DNA of 64,000 nucleotides, taken from the NCBI RefSeq assembly GCF_946892675.1, contig NZ_CAMPOV010000001.1:2516033-2580032 (forward strand), in the 5' to 3' direction. Made by a program: the position numbers and the translations under genes. The notes beneath the pieces were generated by a model. The model was not told the origin of the DNA. It worked only from the letters and a program-made list of their open reading frames with translations, and ran no database searches. Numbering within the stretch: position 1 is the first letter of the stretch; each line of letters starts with the position of its first letter. The DNA comes from Arthrobacter sp. Marseille-P9274. Lineage in GTDB: Bacteria > Actinomycetota > Actinomycetes > Actinomycetales > Micrococcaceae. Positions 44,164-52,290 of this stretch are shown piece after piece.

Positions 44164-45378
44164 TCAATCGAACCAGGGATCCAGGCCGTGCAGCGGGAAG
44201 ATTTCCTTGCGCGTGGCCATGACCGTGCGGTCCACGGCATCGTTGGGGTCGTAGCCGACTTCCCAGGAACGCCACCAGAGACGCGCATCGTCGTTCATCA
44301 CCAGCGGCGCCGTCTGGCCGTAGCGTTCCTGGACATACGCGCGCCACGGACGGGGCACCTCGGACTGCAGGGGAACCGGCTGGCCCGAGACGATGGCCAG
44401 CAGATGCGTCCAGGCGCGGGGAACGACGTCGAAAACGTTGTACCCGCCACCTCCCGTGGCCAGCCAGCGGCCGCTGCAGACCTGGTCCGCGAGCTCCGCC
44501 ACGTCCAGCATCATCTGCCTCTGTGAATCGACGCTGAGCCGCAGGCTGCTGAGCAGGTCCTGCGCATGGCCGTCGCAGCCGTGCTGGCTGACGATCACTT
44601 CGGGCTGGAACGCCCTGGCCAATTGAGGAACGACGGCGTGGAACGCTCGCATCCAGGCGGCGTCGTCCGTCCGCGGCGGCAGCGCGACGTTGACGGCAGT
44701 GCCGAGCGCATCGGGTCCGCCCGCCTCGTTGGAGAAGCCGGTGCCGGGGAACAGGGTCCGCCCGGTTTCATGCAGCGAGACGGTCATCACGCGCGGTTCG
44801 TTCCAGAAGATGTTCTGCGTGCCGTCCCCGTGGTGCGCGTCCACGTCCACGTAGAGCACCCGCTGGACACCGCCGTCGAGCAGCCGCTGGATGGCCACCG
44901 CGCAGTCGTTATAGATGCAGAAGCCGCTGGCCTTGCTGCGCGCGGCGTGATGCATGCCGCCGCCGAAATTCACGCCTCGGACGGTGCGGCCGTCCAGTAG
45001 GGACTCCGCGAGGTGCAGGGTTCCGCCGGCCAGCCTGGCGCTGGCTTCATGCATGCCGGCGAACACCGGATCGTCCTCGGTCCCAAGGCCGCGGTCCTCA
45101 TCCGGCTCCTCGGGATTGGCGCTGACCTTGCGGACGGCCCGGATGTAGTCGGGCTCGTGGACCGTTTCCAACTGGTTGTCCGTCGCGACCTCGGGCTGGA
45201 CCACGGTGACGTTGCCGCGCTCGAAGATGCCGAATTCAGCGGCCAGCCGGGCCGTCAATTCCAGGCGTACCGGCGACATCGGATGCTGCGGCCCGAAGTT
45301 GTACGCCAGCATCGATTCGTTCCAGACGATTTCCGCGGGAAGGACGGCTGCTGGGTTCTCGGACATCTCGGACATCAC
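44164..45378 (-). CDS. acuC: Acetoin utilisation/histone deacetylase family protein AcuC
   Basis: A zinc-dependent deacetylase of 404 residues. Active-site dyad His143-His144 in GGMHHA, zinc ligands in YVDVDAHHGDG (Asp180, His182) and the late GDAHAQDL-type region QHGCDGHAQD. AcuC proteins deacetylate acetyl-CoA synthetase and other lysine-acetylated enzymes. It is divergent from the potassium genes. Confidence 0.92.
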   Translation of the reverse strand: MMSEMSENPAAVLPAEIVWNESMLAYNFGPQHPMSPVRLELTARLAAEFGIFERGNVTVVQPEVATDNQLETVHEPDYIRAVRKVSANPEEPDEDRGLGTEDDPVFAGMHEASARLAGGTLHLAESLLDGRTVRGVNFGGGMHHAARSKASGFCIYNDCAVAIQRLLDGGVQRVLYVDVDAHHGDGTQNIFWNEPRVMTVSLHETGRTLFPGTGFSNEAGGPDALGTAVNVALPPRTDDAAWMRAFHAVVPQLARAFQPEVIVSQHGCDGHAQDLLSSLRLSVDSQRQMMLDVAELADQVCSGRWLATGGGGYNVFDVVPRAWTHLLAIVSGQPVPLQSEVPRPWRAYVQERYGQTAPLVMNDDARLWWRSWEVGYDPNDAVDRTVMATRKEIFPLHGLDPWFD

Positions 45379-45499
45379 CGTCAGGGTACGCGAATTGGAG
45401 CCCTAGCGCATGATTCTGCTCACTGTGACAAAGGGAGGATGATTTACTACTGCATGGACCACCATCCCGACCGATCCCCGACCCGTCAGAAGCGTACCC

Positions 45500-46909
45500 A
45501 TGACAGTTAAACAGTCGTCCAGGCTGCAGGAGAGCAACGGACTGCGCTCGGCCTTCGGCAACATCCGCGACTTCGTCGACCGGGTTGCCAACAGCTCCCC
45601 CGCGCGACTGGCCTTGATCGTCTATGCCGCCGTCATCCTGGTCTTCGCGGGCCTGCTCTCGCTCCCCCTGGCGGCTGCGGACGGGCAGGTCACCCCGCTG
45701 CACGACGCCGTCTTCACTGCAGTCTCGGCGGTCTGCGTCACCGGGCTGACCGTCGTTTCCACCGCAGCGCACTGGACCCTCTTCGGCCAGGCCGTCATCC
45801 TGCTCGGTATCTTCATCGGCGGTTTGGGCACGCTGACGCTGGCATCCATGCTGGCGCTCATGGTGAGCAAGCGGCTCGGGGTCCGCGGCAAGCTCATTGC
45901 CCAGCAGGCCATGAGCAACGCGGGCCGGCTCGGCGAAGTCGGCACCCTGCTGCGGATCGTCATCACCACCTCGGTCCTGATCGAAGTGGCGCTGGCGCTG
46001 ATGCTCATCCCGCGATTCATCATCCTCGGCGAATCATTCGCCCAAGCCGTGTGGCACGGAATCTTCTACTCGATCTCCGCCTTCAACAACGCCGGCTTCA
46101 CGCCGCACTCGGACGGGCTGGTGCCCTATGAAGAGGATCTCTGGATCCTGGTTCCGCTGATGCTCGGCGTTTTCCTCGGCAGTCTCGGGTTCCCGGTGGT
46201 CATGGTCCTGCTCGAACGCGGCTGGCGCTTCAGCAAATGGAACCTCCATACCAAGCTCACCATCCAGGTCAGCCTGATCCTCCTGGTCGCAGGGACTGTC
46301 GGCTGGGGCGCCCTGGAATGGACCAACACCGACACAATCGGCGGGCTCACCGACGGTGACAAGCTCATCCATGCGGTGTTCGCCTCAGTGATGATGCGCT
46401 CGGGCGGATTCAACCTGGTGGACCAGAACGCCATGGAACAAACCAGCATGCTGCTGACCGATGCGCTGATGTTTGCCGGTGGCGGCTCGGCCTCCACCGC
46501 GGGCGGCATCAAGGTCACGACCATCGCCATTGTCTTCCTCGCGATCGCCGCCGAAGCGCGCGGTAACCGGGACGTGACTGTGCACGGGCGGACCGTCCCC
46601 GAAGGCGCGATGCGCGTGGCCATCTCCGTGATCGTGATGGGCGCGACGTTCGTGGCCCTCGCCGCCGGCGCCCTGCTGGCCTTGTCCGGAGAATCCCTCG
46701 ACCGGGTCCTCTTCGAGGTCATCTCGGCCTTCGCAACCGTCGGCCTGAGTACGAACCTCAGCGCGGAACTTCCGCCCGAGGGCAAGTACGTGCTCTGTAT
46801 CCTGATGTTCGCGGGACGTGTGGGCACGATAACCCTCGCCTCCGCCCTTGCGCTGCGCGAGCGGCGCCAGCTCTACCACTTCCCGGAAGAAAGGCCGATC
46901 ATTGGCTGA
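45500..46909 (+). CDS. ktrB: Potassium uptake channel subunit KtrB/TrkH
   Basis: A 469-residue K+ transporter of the Trk/Ktr/HKT superfamily. The four pore loops are recognisable: AVCVTGLTVV, SAFNNAGFTP, MMRSGGFNLV and SAFATVGLST. The gating-loop region GGGSASTAGGIKVTT is present. It works with the cytoplasmic KtrA subunit encoded by the overlapping next gene. A CATTAGC-like promoter was not identified. Confidence 0.93.
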   Translation: MTVKQSSRLQESNGLRSAFGNIRDFVDRVANSSPARLALIVYAAVILVFAGLLSLPLAAADGQVTPLHDAVFTAVSAVCVTGLTVVSTAAHWTLFGQAVILLGIFIGGLGTLTLASMLALMVSKRLGVRGKLIAQQAMSNAGRLGEVGTLLRIVITTSVLIEVALALMLIPRFIILGESFAQAVWHGIFYSISAFNNAGFTPHSDGLVPYEEDLWILVPLMLGVFLGSLGFPVVMVLLERGWRFSKWNLHTKLTIQVSLILLVAGTVGWGALEWTNTDTIGGLTDGDKLIHAVFASVMMRSGGFNLVDQNAMEQTSMLLTDALMFAGGGSASTAGGIKVTTIAIVFLAIAAEARGNRDVTVHGRTVPEGAMRVAISVIVMGATFVALAAGALLALSGESLDRVLFEVISAFATVGLSTNLSAELPPEGKYVLCILMFAGRVGTITLASALALRERRQLYHFPEERPIIG

Positions 46910-47585
46910 CAGATCCTCAGGCAACCGCCCCTCGCACAACGCTCCGGTCCTCGTCATCGGACTGGGCCGCTTCGGGGCGGCCACGGCCGAGCAGCTGGTC
47001 AAGCAGGGCCGCGAAGTCCTGGCGATCGAACGCGACCCCACGCTGGTGCAGAAATGGTCCGACCAGCTGACCCACGTCGTCGAGGCGGACGCGACCAACA
47101 TCGACGCCCTCCGGCAGCTCGGCGCGCAGGACTTCACCTCGGCCGTCGTCGGCGTGGGCACCTCGATCGAGTCCTCGGTGCTCATCACCGTGAACCTCGT
47201 GGACCTGGGCATCGAACACCTATGGGTCAAGGCCATCACCGCCTCGCACGGCAAGATCCTGACCCGCATCGGCGCGAACCACGTGATCTACCCGGAAGCC
47301 GATGCCGGCCGCCGCGCCGCGCACCTGGTCGGCGGGCGGATGCTGGACTTCATCGAGTTCGACGACGGTTTCGCGATCGTCAAGATGTATCCGCCCAAGG
47401 AAACCCAGGGCTTCACGCTCGGCGAATCCGCAGTCCGGTCCAAGTACGGAGTGACCGTCGTCGGCGTGAAATCACCGGGCGAGGACTTTACCTATGCCCG
47501 GCCGGAAACCAAGGTCTCCGGCCGGGACATGCTCATCGTTTCAGGCCACGTCGACCTGCTCGAGCGCTTCGCAGCGCGCCCATAA
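46902..47585 (+). CDS. ktrA: Potassium uptake regulatory subunit KtrA (RCK protein)
   Basis: A 227-residue RCK protein: N-terminal Rossmann core VLVIGLGRFGAATAEQL with a nucleotide-binding fold, and a C-terminal TrkA_C domain after FIEFDDGFAIVKM. The start is set at the TTG at 46902 (LADRSSGNRPS), which overlaps the ktrB stop by 8 bp and has AAGAAAGG about 8 bp upstream; an ATG 54 bp earlier lies inside ktrB. Binds ATP/ADP and possibly c-di-AMP. Confidence 0.9.
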   Translation: MADRSSGNRPSHNAPVLVIGLGRFGAATAEQLVKQGREVLAIERDPTLVQKWSDQLTHVVEADATNIDALRQLGAQDFTSAVVGVGTSIESSVLITVNLVDLGIEHLWVKAITASHGKILTRIGANHVIYPEADAGRRAAHLVGGRMLDFIEFDDGFAIVKMYPPKETQGFTLGESAVRSKYGVTVVGVKSPGEDFTYARPETKVSGRDMLIVSGHVDLLERFAARP

Positions 47586-47593
47586 CGGGCAGG

Positions 47594-48451
47594 TCAGCCC
47601 AGCTCCTTGGAAAGTTCCGCGGCGCGGTCCGCCGCGGCGCGCATCCCGGCGGCAATGACGGCCGGCAGCCCGGCCTCGTCGAAGGCTGCGATCGCTCGTT
47701 CCGTCGTGCCGTTCGGGCTGGACACGGCCTTGCGCAGGGCCGCCGGGTCCGCCCCTTCCTGGGCCAGCATGGCGCCCGCCCCGGCCACGGTTTCCCGAGC
47801 CAGGGTCAACGCTAGCTCGGCCCCCAACCCAAGCTCCGCGCCGGCCTTGGCCATGGCTTCCGCCAGGTAGAACGCGTACGCCGGACCGGACCCGCTGACC
47901 GCGGACACCGCGTCCAGCTGGTCCTCCGGCACGACCACCACGGTCCCCGCCCCGGAGAACAACGCCTCAGCCAGCTTCAGCTGCTCCGGGCCGGCGTGGG
48001 TTCCGGCTGCGATTCCGACGGCGCCGCGGCCCACCTTCAGCGGGGTGTTCGGCATGCTGCGCACCAGCGGCTGTCCCTCGGGCAGTGCTGCCTCCATGGT
48101 CGCCACAGTGACCGCTGCGGCAACACTAACGACGACGGTCTCCCGCGCCAGGTCATCCGAAATCCGCCGGCAGAGGTCGGCGATGCCGGCCGGCTTGACG
48201 CCCAGCACCACAAGCCGGGCTCCCTGCACGGCCTTGCTGTTAGCCTCGGGAACTTCGTTCTCGGCCAGCACCGTCAGCCCCGGATACCGGTCGCGCAACT
48301 CCTCGGCGCGCTCCGTGCGGCGAACGGTAGCGGTGACTGATTGCGCATCGGTCCCGCTGGACAGCAGGCCCGCCAGAATGGCCTCGTTCATTGATCCGCA
48401 GCCGAGGAAGACGGTGCGGCCGGAAGAAGAAGTGGAAGTCTGTGCAGTCAT
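47594..48451 (-). CDS. proC: Pyrroline-5-carboxylate reductase
   Basis: The last enzyme of proline synthesis, 285 residues. Rossmann motif FLGCGSMNEAILAGL, then VLGVKPAGIADL, VRSMPNTPLKVGRGA and the C-terminal dimer signature SGSGPAYAFYLAEAM. Converges on ktrA with an 8-bp gap. In mycobacteria proC also lies near the COX24/HTH/HAD genes; here it is 8 kb away. Confidence 0.94.
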   Translation of the reverse strand: MTAQTSTSSSGRTVFLGCGSMNEAILAGLLSSGTDAQSVTATVRRTERAEELRDRYPGLTVLAENEVPEANSKAVQGARLVVLGVKPAGIADLCRRISDDLARETVVVSVAAAVTVATMEAALPEGQPLVRSMPNTPLKVGRGAVGIAAGTHAGPEQLKLAEALFSGAGTVVVVPEDQLDAVSAVSGSGPAYAFYLAEAMAKAGAELGLGAELALTLARETVAGAGAMLAQEGADPAALRKAVSSPNGTTERAIAAFDEAGLPAVIAAGMRAAADRAAELSKELG

Positions 48452-48610
48452 GCTGACATTGAATCACGGGGCGGCAGACGGCTCCGGCGGAGAAGCATTC
48501 ACAGACTTCTCCCAGCTTCTTAAGGGTTTTGTCCCACATTCGGTCCCTACAGTCTTAACTACCTCATAAAGGTGCGAGTGATTACGGATTAGGCTTCCTG
48601 GTCTGATCCA

Positions 48611-48666
48611 AGTACCGGCAGGCAAGCGGATGTCTCCCCCAACCGTCCGCAGCACCTGCCGGTACT
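48611..48666 (+). other. Candidate small RNA or long terminator hairpin
   Basis: AGTACCGGCAGG (48611-48622) and CCTGCCGGTACT (48655-48666) form a 12-bp stem; a second pairing GCGGA/TCCGC (48626-48630, 48646-48650) sits inside, leaving a C-rich loop with CCCCC. TCTCTTTAATC follows, a terminator-like tail on the plus strand. Over 160 bp from any coding region upstream. It may be the 3' end of a small RNA; the resemblance to C-rich-loop RNAs of actinobacteria is loose. Confidence 0.4.
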
Positions 48667-49026
48667 TCTCTTTAATCAGAACCTGAACCGGCTCACGGGC
48701 CGACCGGCCCAAAAATGGGGTTATAGGCCAAATATGTGTGTCTGGCCCGGGTATGTCACGGTCTTCCTGCCCATCCAGAACGGGCCTACCGGACTCCATC
48801 TGCAGTAGCTGCGGCGCAAAGTTCTGAGGGCATCCCCCTGCCACCGGAGTATGCCGAGGAACGCAATACGGGCGCCCTCATCGCACTAGCCGTGCCCGCT
48901 ATGGGACGGCGCATTTGCCACGCCCGAAAGCGCCCGAATCCCGGATCGATGGTCTCCTCGCGGCCATGCCTCGGACCTCGTTTCAGCCCCCTCAGCTGTC
49001 CTACACAGCGCAGATTTATCGTGCTA

Positions 49027-49044
49027 TCAGAACACATTTTCGAT
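49027..49044 (+). promoter_or_regulatory. LexA-like SOS box upstream of the DUF222/HNH gene
   Basis: AGAACACATTTTCG at 49029-49042 differs at two positions from CGAACACATGTTCG, which fits the actinobacterial LexA core CGAACnnnnGTTCG. TAGAAT, a good -10 hexamer, follows at 49044-49049, so a bound repressor would block it. Genes of the same 13E12 family are LexA-controlled in M. tuberculosis as I recall. Confidence 0.55.
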
Positions 49045-49071
49045 AGAATTAAGCATGGCGATCGCACCTCT

Positions 49072-49112
49072 CGAAGCGACTCAGGAAGCCACCGGCTTCC
49101 TGAGTCGCTTCG
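49072..49112 (+). promoter_or_regulatory. Perfect 19-bp hairpin directly before the HNH start
   Basis: CGAAGCGACTCAGGAAGCC (49072-49090) is the exact complement of 49094-49112 with a 3-nt loop ACC. The right arm ends where the ATG at 49113 begins. In mRNA this would occlude the ribosome site or force a different start. Confidence 0.7.
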
Positions 49113-50681
49113 ATGCGCGACGAGCTACAGGAATTCGCCGCGATTTTCCGCCAGAATGCCGGTCTCCAGGACCCGCAGGTAGTGGCGGAATGCGTAGGGC
49201 TGTTCGAGGACCTCTCCAGGACCGTCGAGCAACTGCAGGTCACCGGCGCGCATGCCATCGACCAGCAGGACATAGCGAACGCCCTGGGCCGGGACCCGGC
49301 CAACCCGAAGTCGAAGACCGAATTCCGGGACACCGCGGACTACCTCCGGGCCCGGCTGCGGATCAGCCGGACCGAAGCCCGCCGCCGCATCCGCGTCGGT
49401 GCCGGCACGATGCCGCACACCCTCATCTCCGGCGGCGAGGCCCCGCCGAAGTACGAACACCTCGCAGCCGGGCTGACGGCATCGGAGATCGGCGGCACGG
49501 CCGCCACCCTCATCCACGACACCCTCGAACGCATCCGCCCGGTAGCCGACCCGGACCACCTGGCCGCCATGGAGGAACAGCTGACCCGCCAGGCGGCGGA
49601 GGCGGACCTGGACACGCTGCGCATCATCGCGCGTAGCTGGGAAGCCGCCATCGACCCGGACGGACGCGAACCCAGCACGGAACAGCTCACCGCCCAGCAG
49701 GGTGTGTTTGTGAAAGGGAAGCGCTGGGGCCTGCACCGGCTGGAAGTCTGTGCCACGGATGAACAGTACGAGCACCTGATCACCGCCATGAACACGGCAA
49801 CCAACCCGCGCCTGCAAACCACCTTCGCGCCGGAAGGCGACTCCCCCGCCTCCGAAGACGCGAATGCCGCCGGGGAAGCGGGGCCGGTTCCGGGCTGGCC
49901 AAACCCCACCCGACCCCAGCTGCTGCTGCAGGGTCTGGTCGGGGCCTGCCAGATCGCGCTGTCTACGGATAAGCTTCCCGCCAGCGGAGGCCACCGCCCG
50001 CAGGTCATGGTCACCATCGACTACCAGGACCTGATGAGTGCAACCGAAGCCGGCACCTCGGGCCAGGCCGTCTTCACCGGACTCATCACACCCCGCACGG
50101 TCCGCAAGATGGCCTGCGACGCCGACCTCATCCCCATCGTGTTCGGCGGCAAAGGCGAAGTCCTCGACATCGGACGAGCACAGCGCCTCTTCACTCCGGC
50201 CCAGCGCCGGGCCCTCGTGGCCCGCGACAAGGGCTGCGCCTTCCCCGGCTGCACCATGCCAGCCCACTGGACCGAAGCCCACCACATCCGCTACTGGAAG
50301 AAGCACAAAGGCAGGACGTCCGTCGCCAACGGCGTGCTCCTGTGCTCCTTCCACCACCACCTGGTCCACGCCGGAGACTGGATCATCGAATCGATAGACG
50401 GGATACCGTGGTTCATCCCGCCCGCCTACATCGACCCCTCCCAAGTCCCACGACGCAACCACTACCGAATCCCGCCTGTCCTCAAACGGGCACAGCAATT
50501 GACGCCACCCCCGTCACGAAGCGACGACCGCAGCCCAAGTTCCGCAGAGTCGGCCCCGGCCCGCACTGCCGCGGGTTCTCCCGCACTGTCACCGGGCGCG
50601 CTGGCGTCGGTCGAATCAACGGACGGCTGGAGCCGGCCCTTCGGCGACGGGCCACTGCAGCCGGACACGCCTCCTTGGTAG
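49113..50681 (+). CDS. DUF222/HNH endonuclease (13E12 repeat family)
   Basis: A 522-residue protein of the actinobacterial 13E12/DUF222 family. Residues ~1-350 form DUF222 (YLRARLRISRTEARRRI, AMEEQLTRQAAEADLDTLR, HRPQVMVTIDYQDLM). The C-terminal HNH nuclease has CAFPGCTMPAHWTEAHHIRY and NGVLLCSFHHHLVHAGDW with the HH and zinc cysteines intact. These genes occur in many copies in actinobacterial genomes and may be mobile. Expression is probably SOS-linked (box at 49027). No SD is visible because the upstream sequence is a hairpin. Confidence 0.87.
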   Translation: MRDELQEFAAIFRQNAGLQDPQVVAECVGLFEDLSRTVEQLQVTGAHAIDQQDIANALGRDPANPKSKTEFRDTADYLRARLRISRTEARRRIRVGAGTMPHTLISGGEAPPKYEHLAAGLTASEIGGTAATLIHDTLERIRPVADPDHLAAMEEQLTRQAAEADLDTLRIIARSWEAAIDPDGREPSTEQLTAQQGVFVKGKRWGLHRLEVCATDEQYEHLITAMNTATNPRLQTTFAPEGDSPASEDANAAGEAGPVPGWPNPTRPQLLLQGLVGACQIALSTDKLPASGGHRPQVMVTIDYQDLMSATEAGTSGQAVFTGLITPRTVRKMACDADLIPIVFGGKGEVLDIGRAQRLFTPAQRRALVARDKGCAFPGCTMPAHWTEAHHIRYWKKHKGRTSVANGVLLCSFHHHLVHAGDWIIESIDGIPWFIPPAYIDPSQVPRRNHYRIPPVLKRAQQLTPPPSRSDDRSPSSAESAPARTAAGSPALSPGALASVESTDGWSRPFGDGPLQPDTPPW

Positions 50682-50739
50682 AAACGTAGTGGCAGCACAA
50701 CGCTCGCTCGATTCCAACGAGAGAAATTGGTGACCAATT

Positions 50740-51048
50740 ATGTCCACCCAAGCACAGGCACAGGCACGGGCAACCGTCCAGATAGACAACGAACATTTCC
50801 GCGTTACCGAATGGCGGTTCCAGGCCGGTACCGAGACCGGCTGGCACCGCCACGAGTTCGACTACGTTGTCGTGCCTATAACAACGGGTCCGCTGAAACT
50901 GCAATTGGCTGACGGCGAATTTATCAATGAACTGACAGCCGGCCAGTCCTACACCCGGCCGGCCGGCAGCGAACACAACGTCATCAACCCCGGCCCGGAG
51001 GAGTTCGTGTTCGTCGAAATCGAGGCCAAGAATCGCTCCCAAGACTAG
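50740..51048 (+). CDS. Cupin domain protein
   Basis: A single-domain cupin of 102 residues: motif 1 GWHRHEFDYVVVPITTG with His36 and His38, motif 2 GQSYTRPAGSEHNVINPG with His79. A small cytoplasmic metal-binding or sugar-binding barrel of unknown substrate. Start MSTQAQAQA follows ATTGGTGACC; no SD is obvious. Confidence 0.82.
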   Translation: MSTQAQAQARATVQIDNEHFRVTEWRFQAGTETGWHRHEFDYVVVPITTGPLKLQLADGEFINELTAGQSYTRPAGSEHNVINPGPEEFVFVEIEAKNRSQD

Positions 51049-51188
51049 GATCTGAGTCCATGCCACTTGCCCGGGTAGGAGGAAAATCAGTAGTGGCACG
51101 TGTAGCGGCTGCACAACTTCCTGCGTACACCTTCTGCACATGCCTGCGACAGTCAGGTGACGCCCTGCCGCAGCACCTCAGCAGCGCC

Positions 51189-52235
51189 TCAGCCTAGTGC
51201 CGGGCGGCGCCAGGTGAGGCGGGCGATGCCCCAGACGGTGAGGAAGACGGCTACGAGGACAAGGCCCGCGTGGCCTAGGTCGAGTTCGCCGAGCCAGGTA
51301 GTGATGGGGCCGGTCAGCCCGGCGCTGTGGAGCAGGCCGGCGATGGTGATGGCGGCGATGAACAGCGCTGAGAATGAGGACAGGCCGGTGACAACCATGT
51401 TGAAGCCGATCTTCTTCTCGGGGTCGGAGATCGCCGTGCGGTACATCTTCATCATGGCGAGGCCATTGGCGGTATCACAGAGGGTCATAGCGGCGGTGAA
51501 GCCGAGGGGCAGGGCCATGAGGGCCAGGGGTGAGACGCCGGCGAGGGCGGCGGAGGCGGTCAGGAGGAGGAAGGCGATCGTGGTGGCGGTGTCGAAGCCG
51601 AGCCCGAAGAGGAATCCGATGAAGTAGATGTCGCGCGGGCGGTTGATGCGGGACAGCGGCTTGTCGAGCAGCCGGGCGACGAGTCCCTGCGGGCGGAGTT
51701 CGTCCGGGGTGACGCGTTCGCCGGCGCGGACACGCTGGAAGACCTTGGCGGCACGGCGGAAGGCGGCGCCGTTGAAAATGCCGATGGCCAGCAGGAAGGT
51801 GGCGGAGACGATGGCGCCGATCAGCCCGAGCGCTGTGTTGACGGGCGAGCCGTCGTCCAGGGCGGTGGCCATGACGGCGGCGCCGCTAACCACGAGGATC
51901 CCCGCGATCAGGACGATGCTGCTGTGCCCGAGGCTGAAAGCGAAGCCGACGCTGACCGGCGAACGGCCTTGGGCGGCGAATTTGCGGCTGGAGTTGTCGA
52001 TGGCGGCGATGTGGTCCCAGTCGTAGCTGTGCTTGACGCCAGCCAGGTACGCGGTGAAGAACATTCCGAGGGCCAGGGGGTTGGTGTCCGCCGTGAACGA
52101 ATAGGCGAGCAGGCCGAGGCAGAGCAGGTGGAGCAGTCCGACGGCGCCGAAGGTGGCGGCGATACGCCGGGACTGCGGGAGTTGTTCCCGCTCGAGATAG
52201 TTGAGGCGGGATGGGGAGAACGGCAGGGCGTTCAT
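51189..52235 (-). CDS. High-affinity nickel permease (NiCoT family)
   Basis: A 348-residue transporter with about eight spans. The NiCoT signature in helix II is HSYDWDHIAAID (His69, Asp72, Asp74, His75); a further motif LGFDTATTIAF is seen in the middle. It is 55 bp downstream of ureD and supplies nickel to urease. The second residues of the signature differ slightly from the usual HAxDADH. Confidence 0.92.
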   Translation of the reverse strand: MNALPFSPSRLNYLEREQLPQSRRIAATFGAVGLLHLLCLGLLAYSFTADTNPLALGMFFTAYLAGVKHSYDWDHIAAIDNSSRKFAAQGRSPVSVGFAFSLGHSSIVLIAGILVVSGAAVMATALDDGSPVNTALGLIGAIVSATFLLAIGIFNGAAFRRAAKVFQRVRAGERVTPDELRPQGLVARLLDKPLSRINRPRDIYFIGFLFGLGFDTATTIAFLLLTASAALAGVSPLALMALPLGFTAAMTLCDTANGLAMMKMYRTAISDPEKKIGFNMVVTGLSSFSALFIAAITIAGLLHSAGLTGPITTWLGELDLGHAGLVLVAVFLTVWGIARLTWRRPALG

Positions 52236-52290
52236 ACTTTGTCTCCTTTGGCCGGTCCGGAAGGCCAGGGTGGCTGGTGCCGGGACCGGA

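Larger units (their letters stand above)
48452..49112. other. 660-bp intergenic region before the HNH gene
   Basis: No convincing protein gene. It holds a strong hairpin at 48611-48666, a LexA-like box at 49028-49044 and a perfect 19-bp hairpin at 49072-49112. Two overlapping reading frames (148 codons plus strand from 48736, 126 codons minus strand from 48844) have no recognisable domain and skewed composition, and are not called. Confidence 0.7.

Noticed and set aside
48464-49182. ORFs of 126 (minus) and 148 (plus) codons in the intergenic gap
   Set aside because: No domain, no SD, and they cross the hairpins; more likely non-coding.
49113-50681. HNH gene as an insertion sequence or homing intron
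   Set aside because: No flanking target duplications, terminal repeats or interrupted gene could be seen; DUF222 genes are ordinary in actinobacterial chromosomes.
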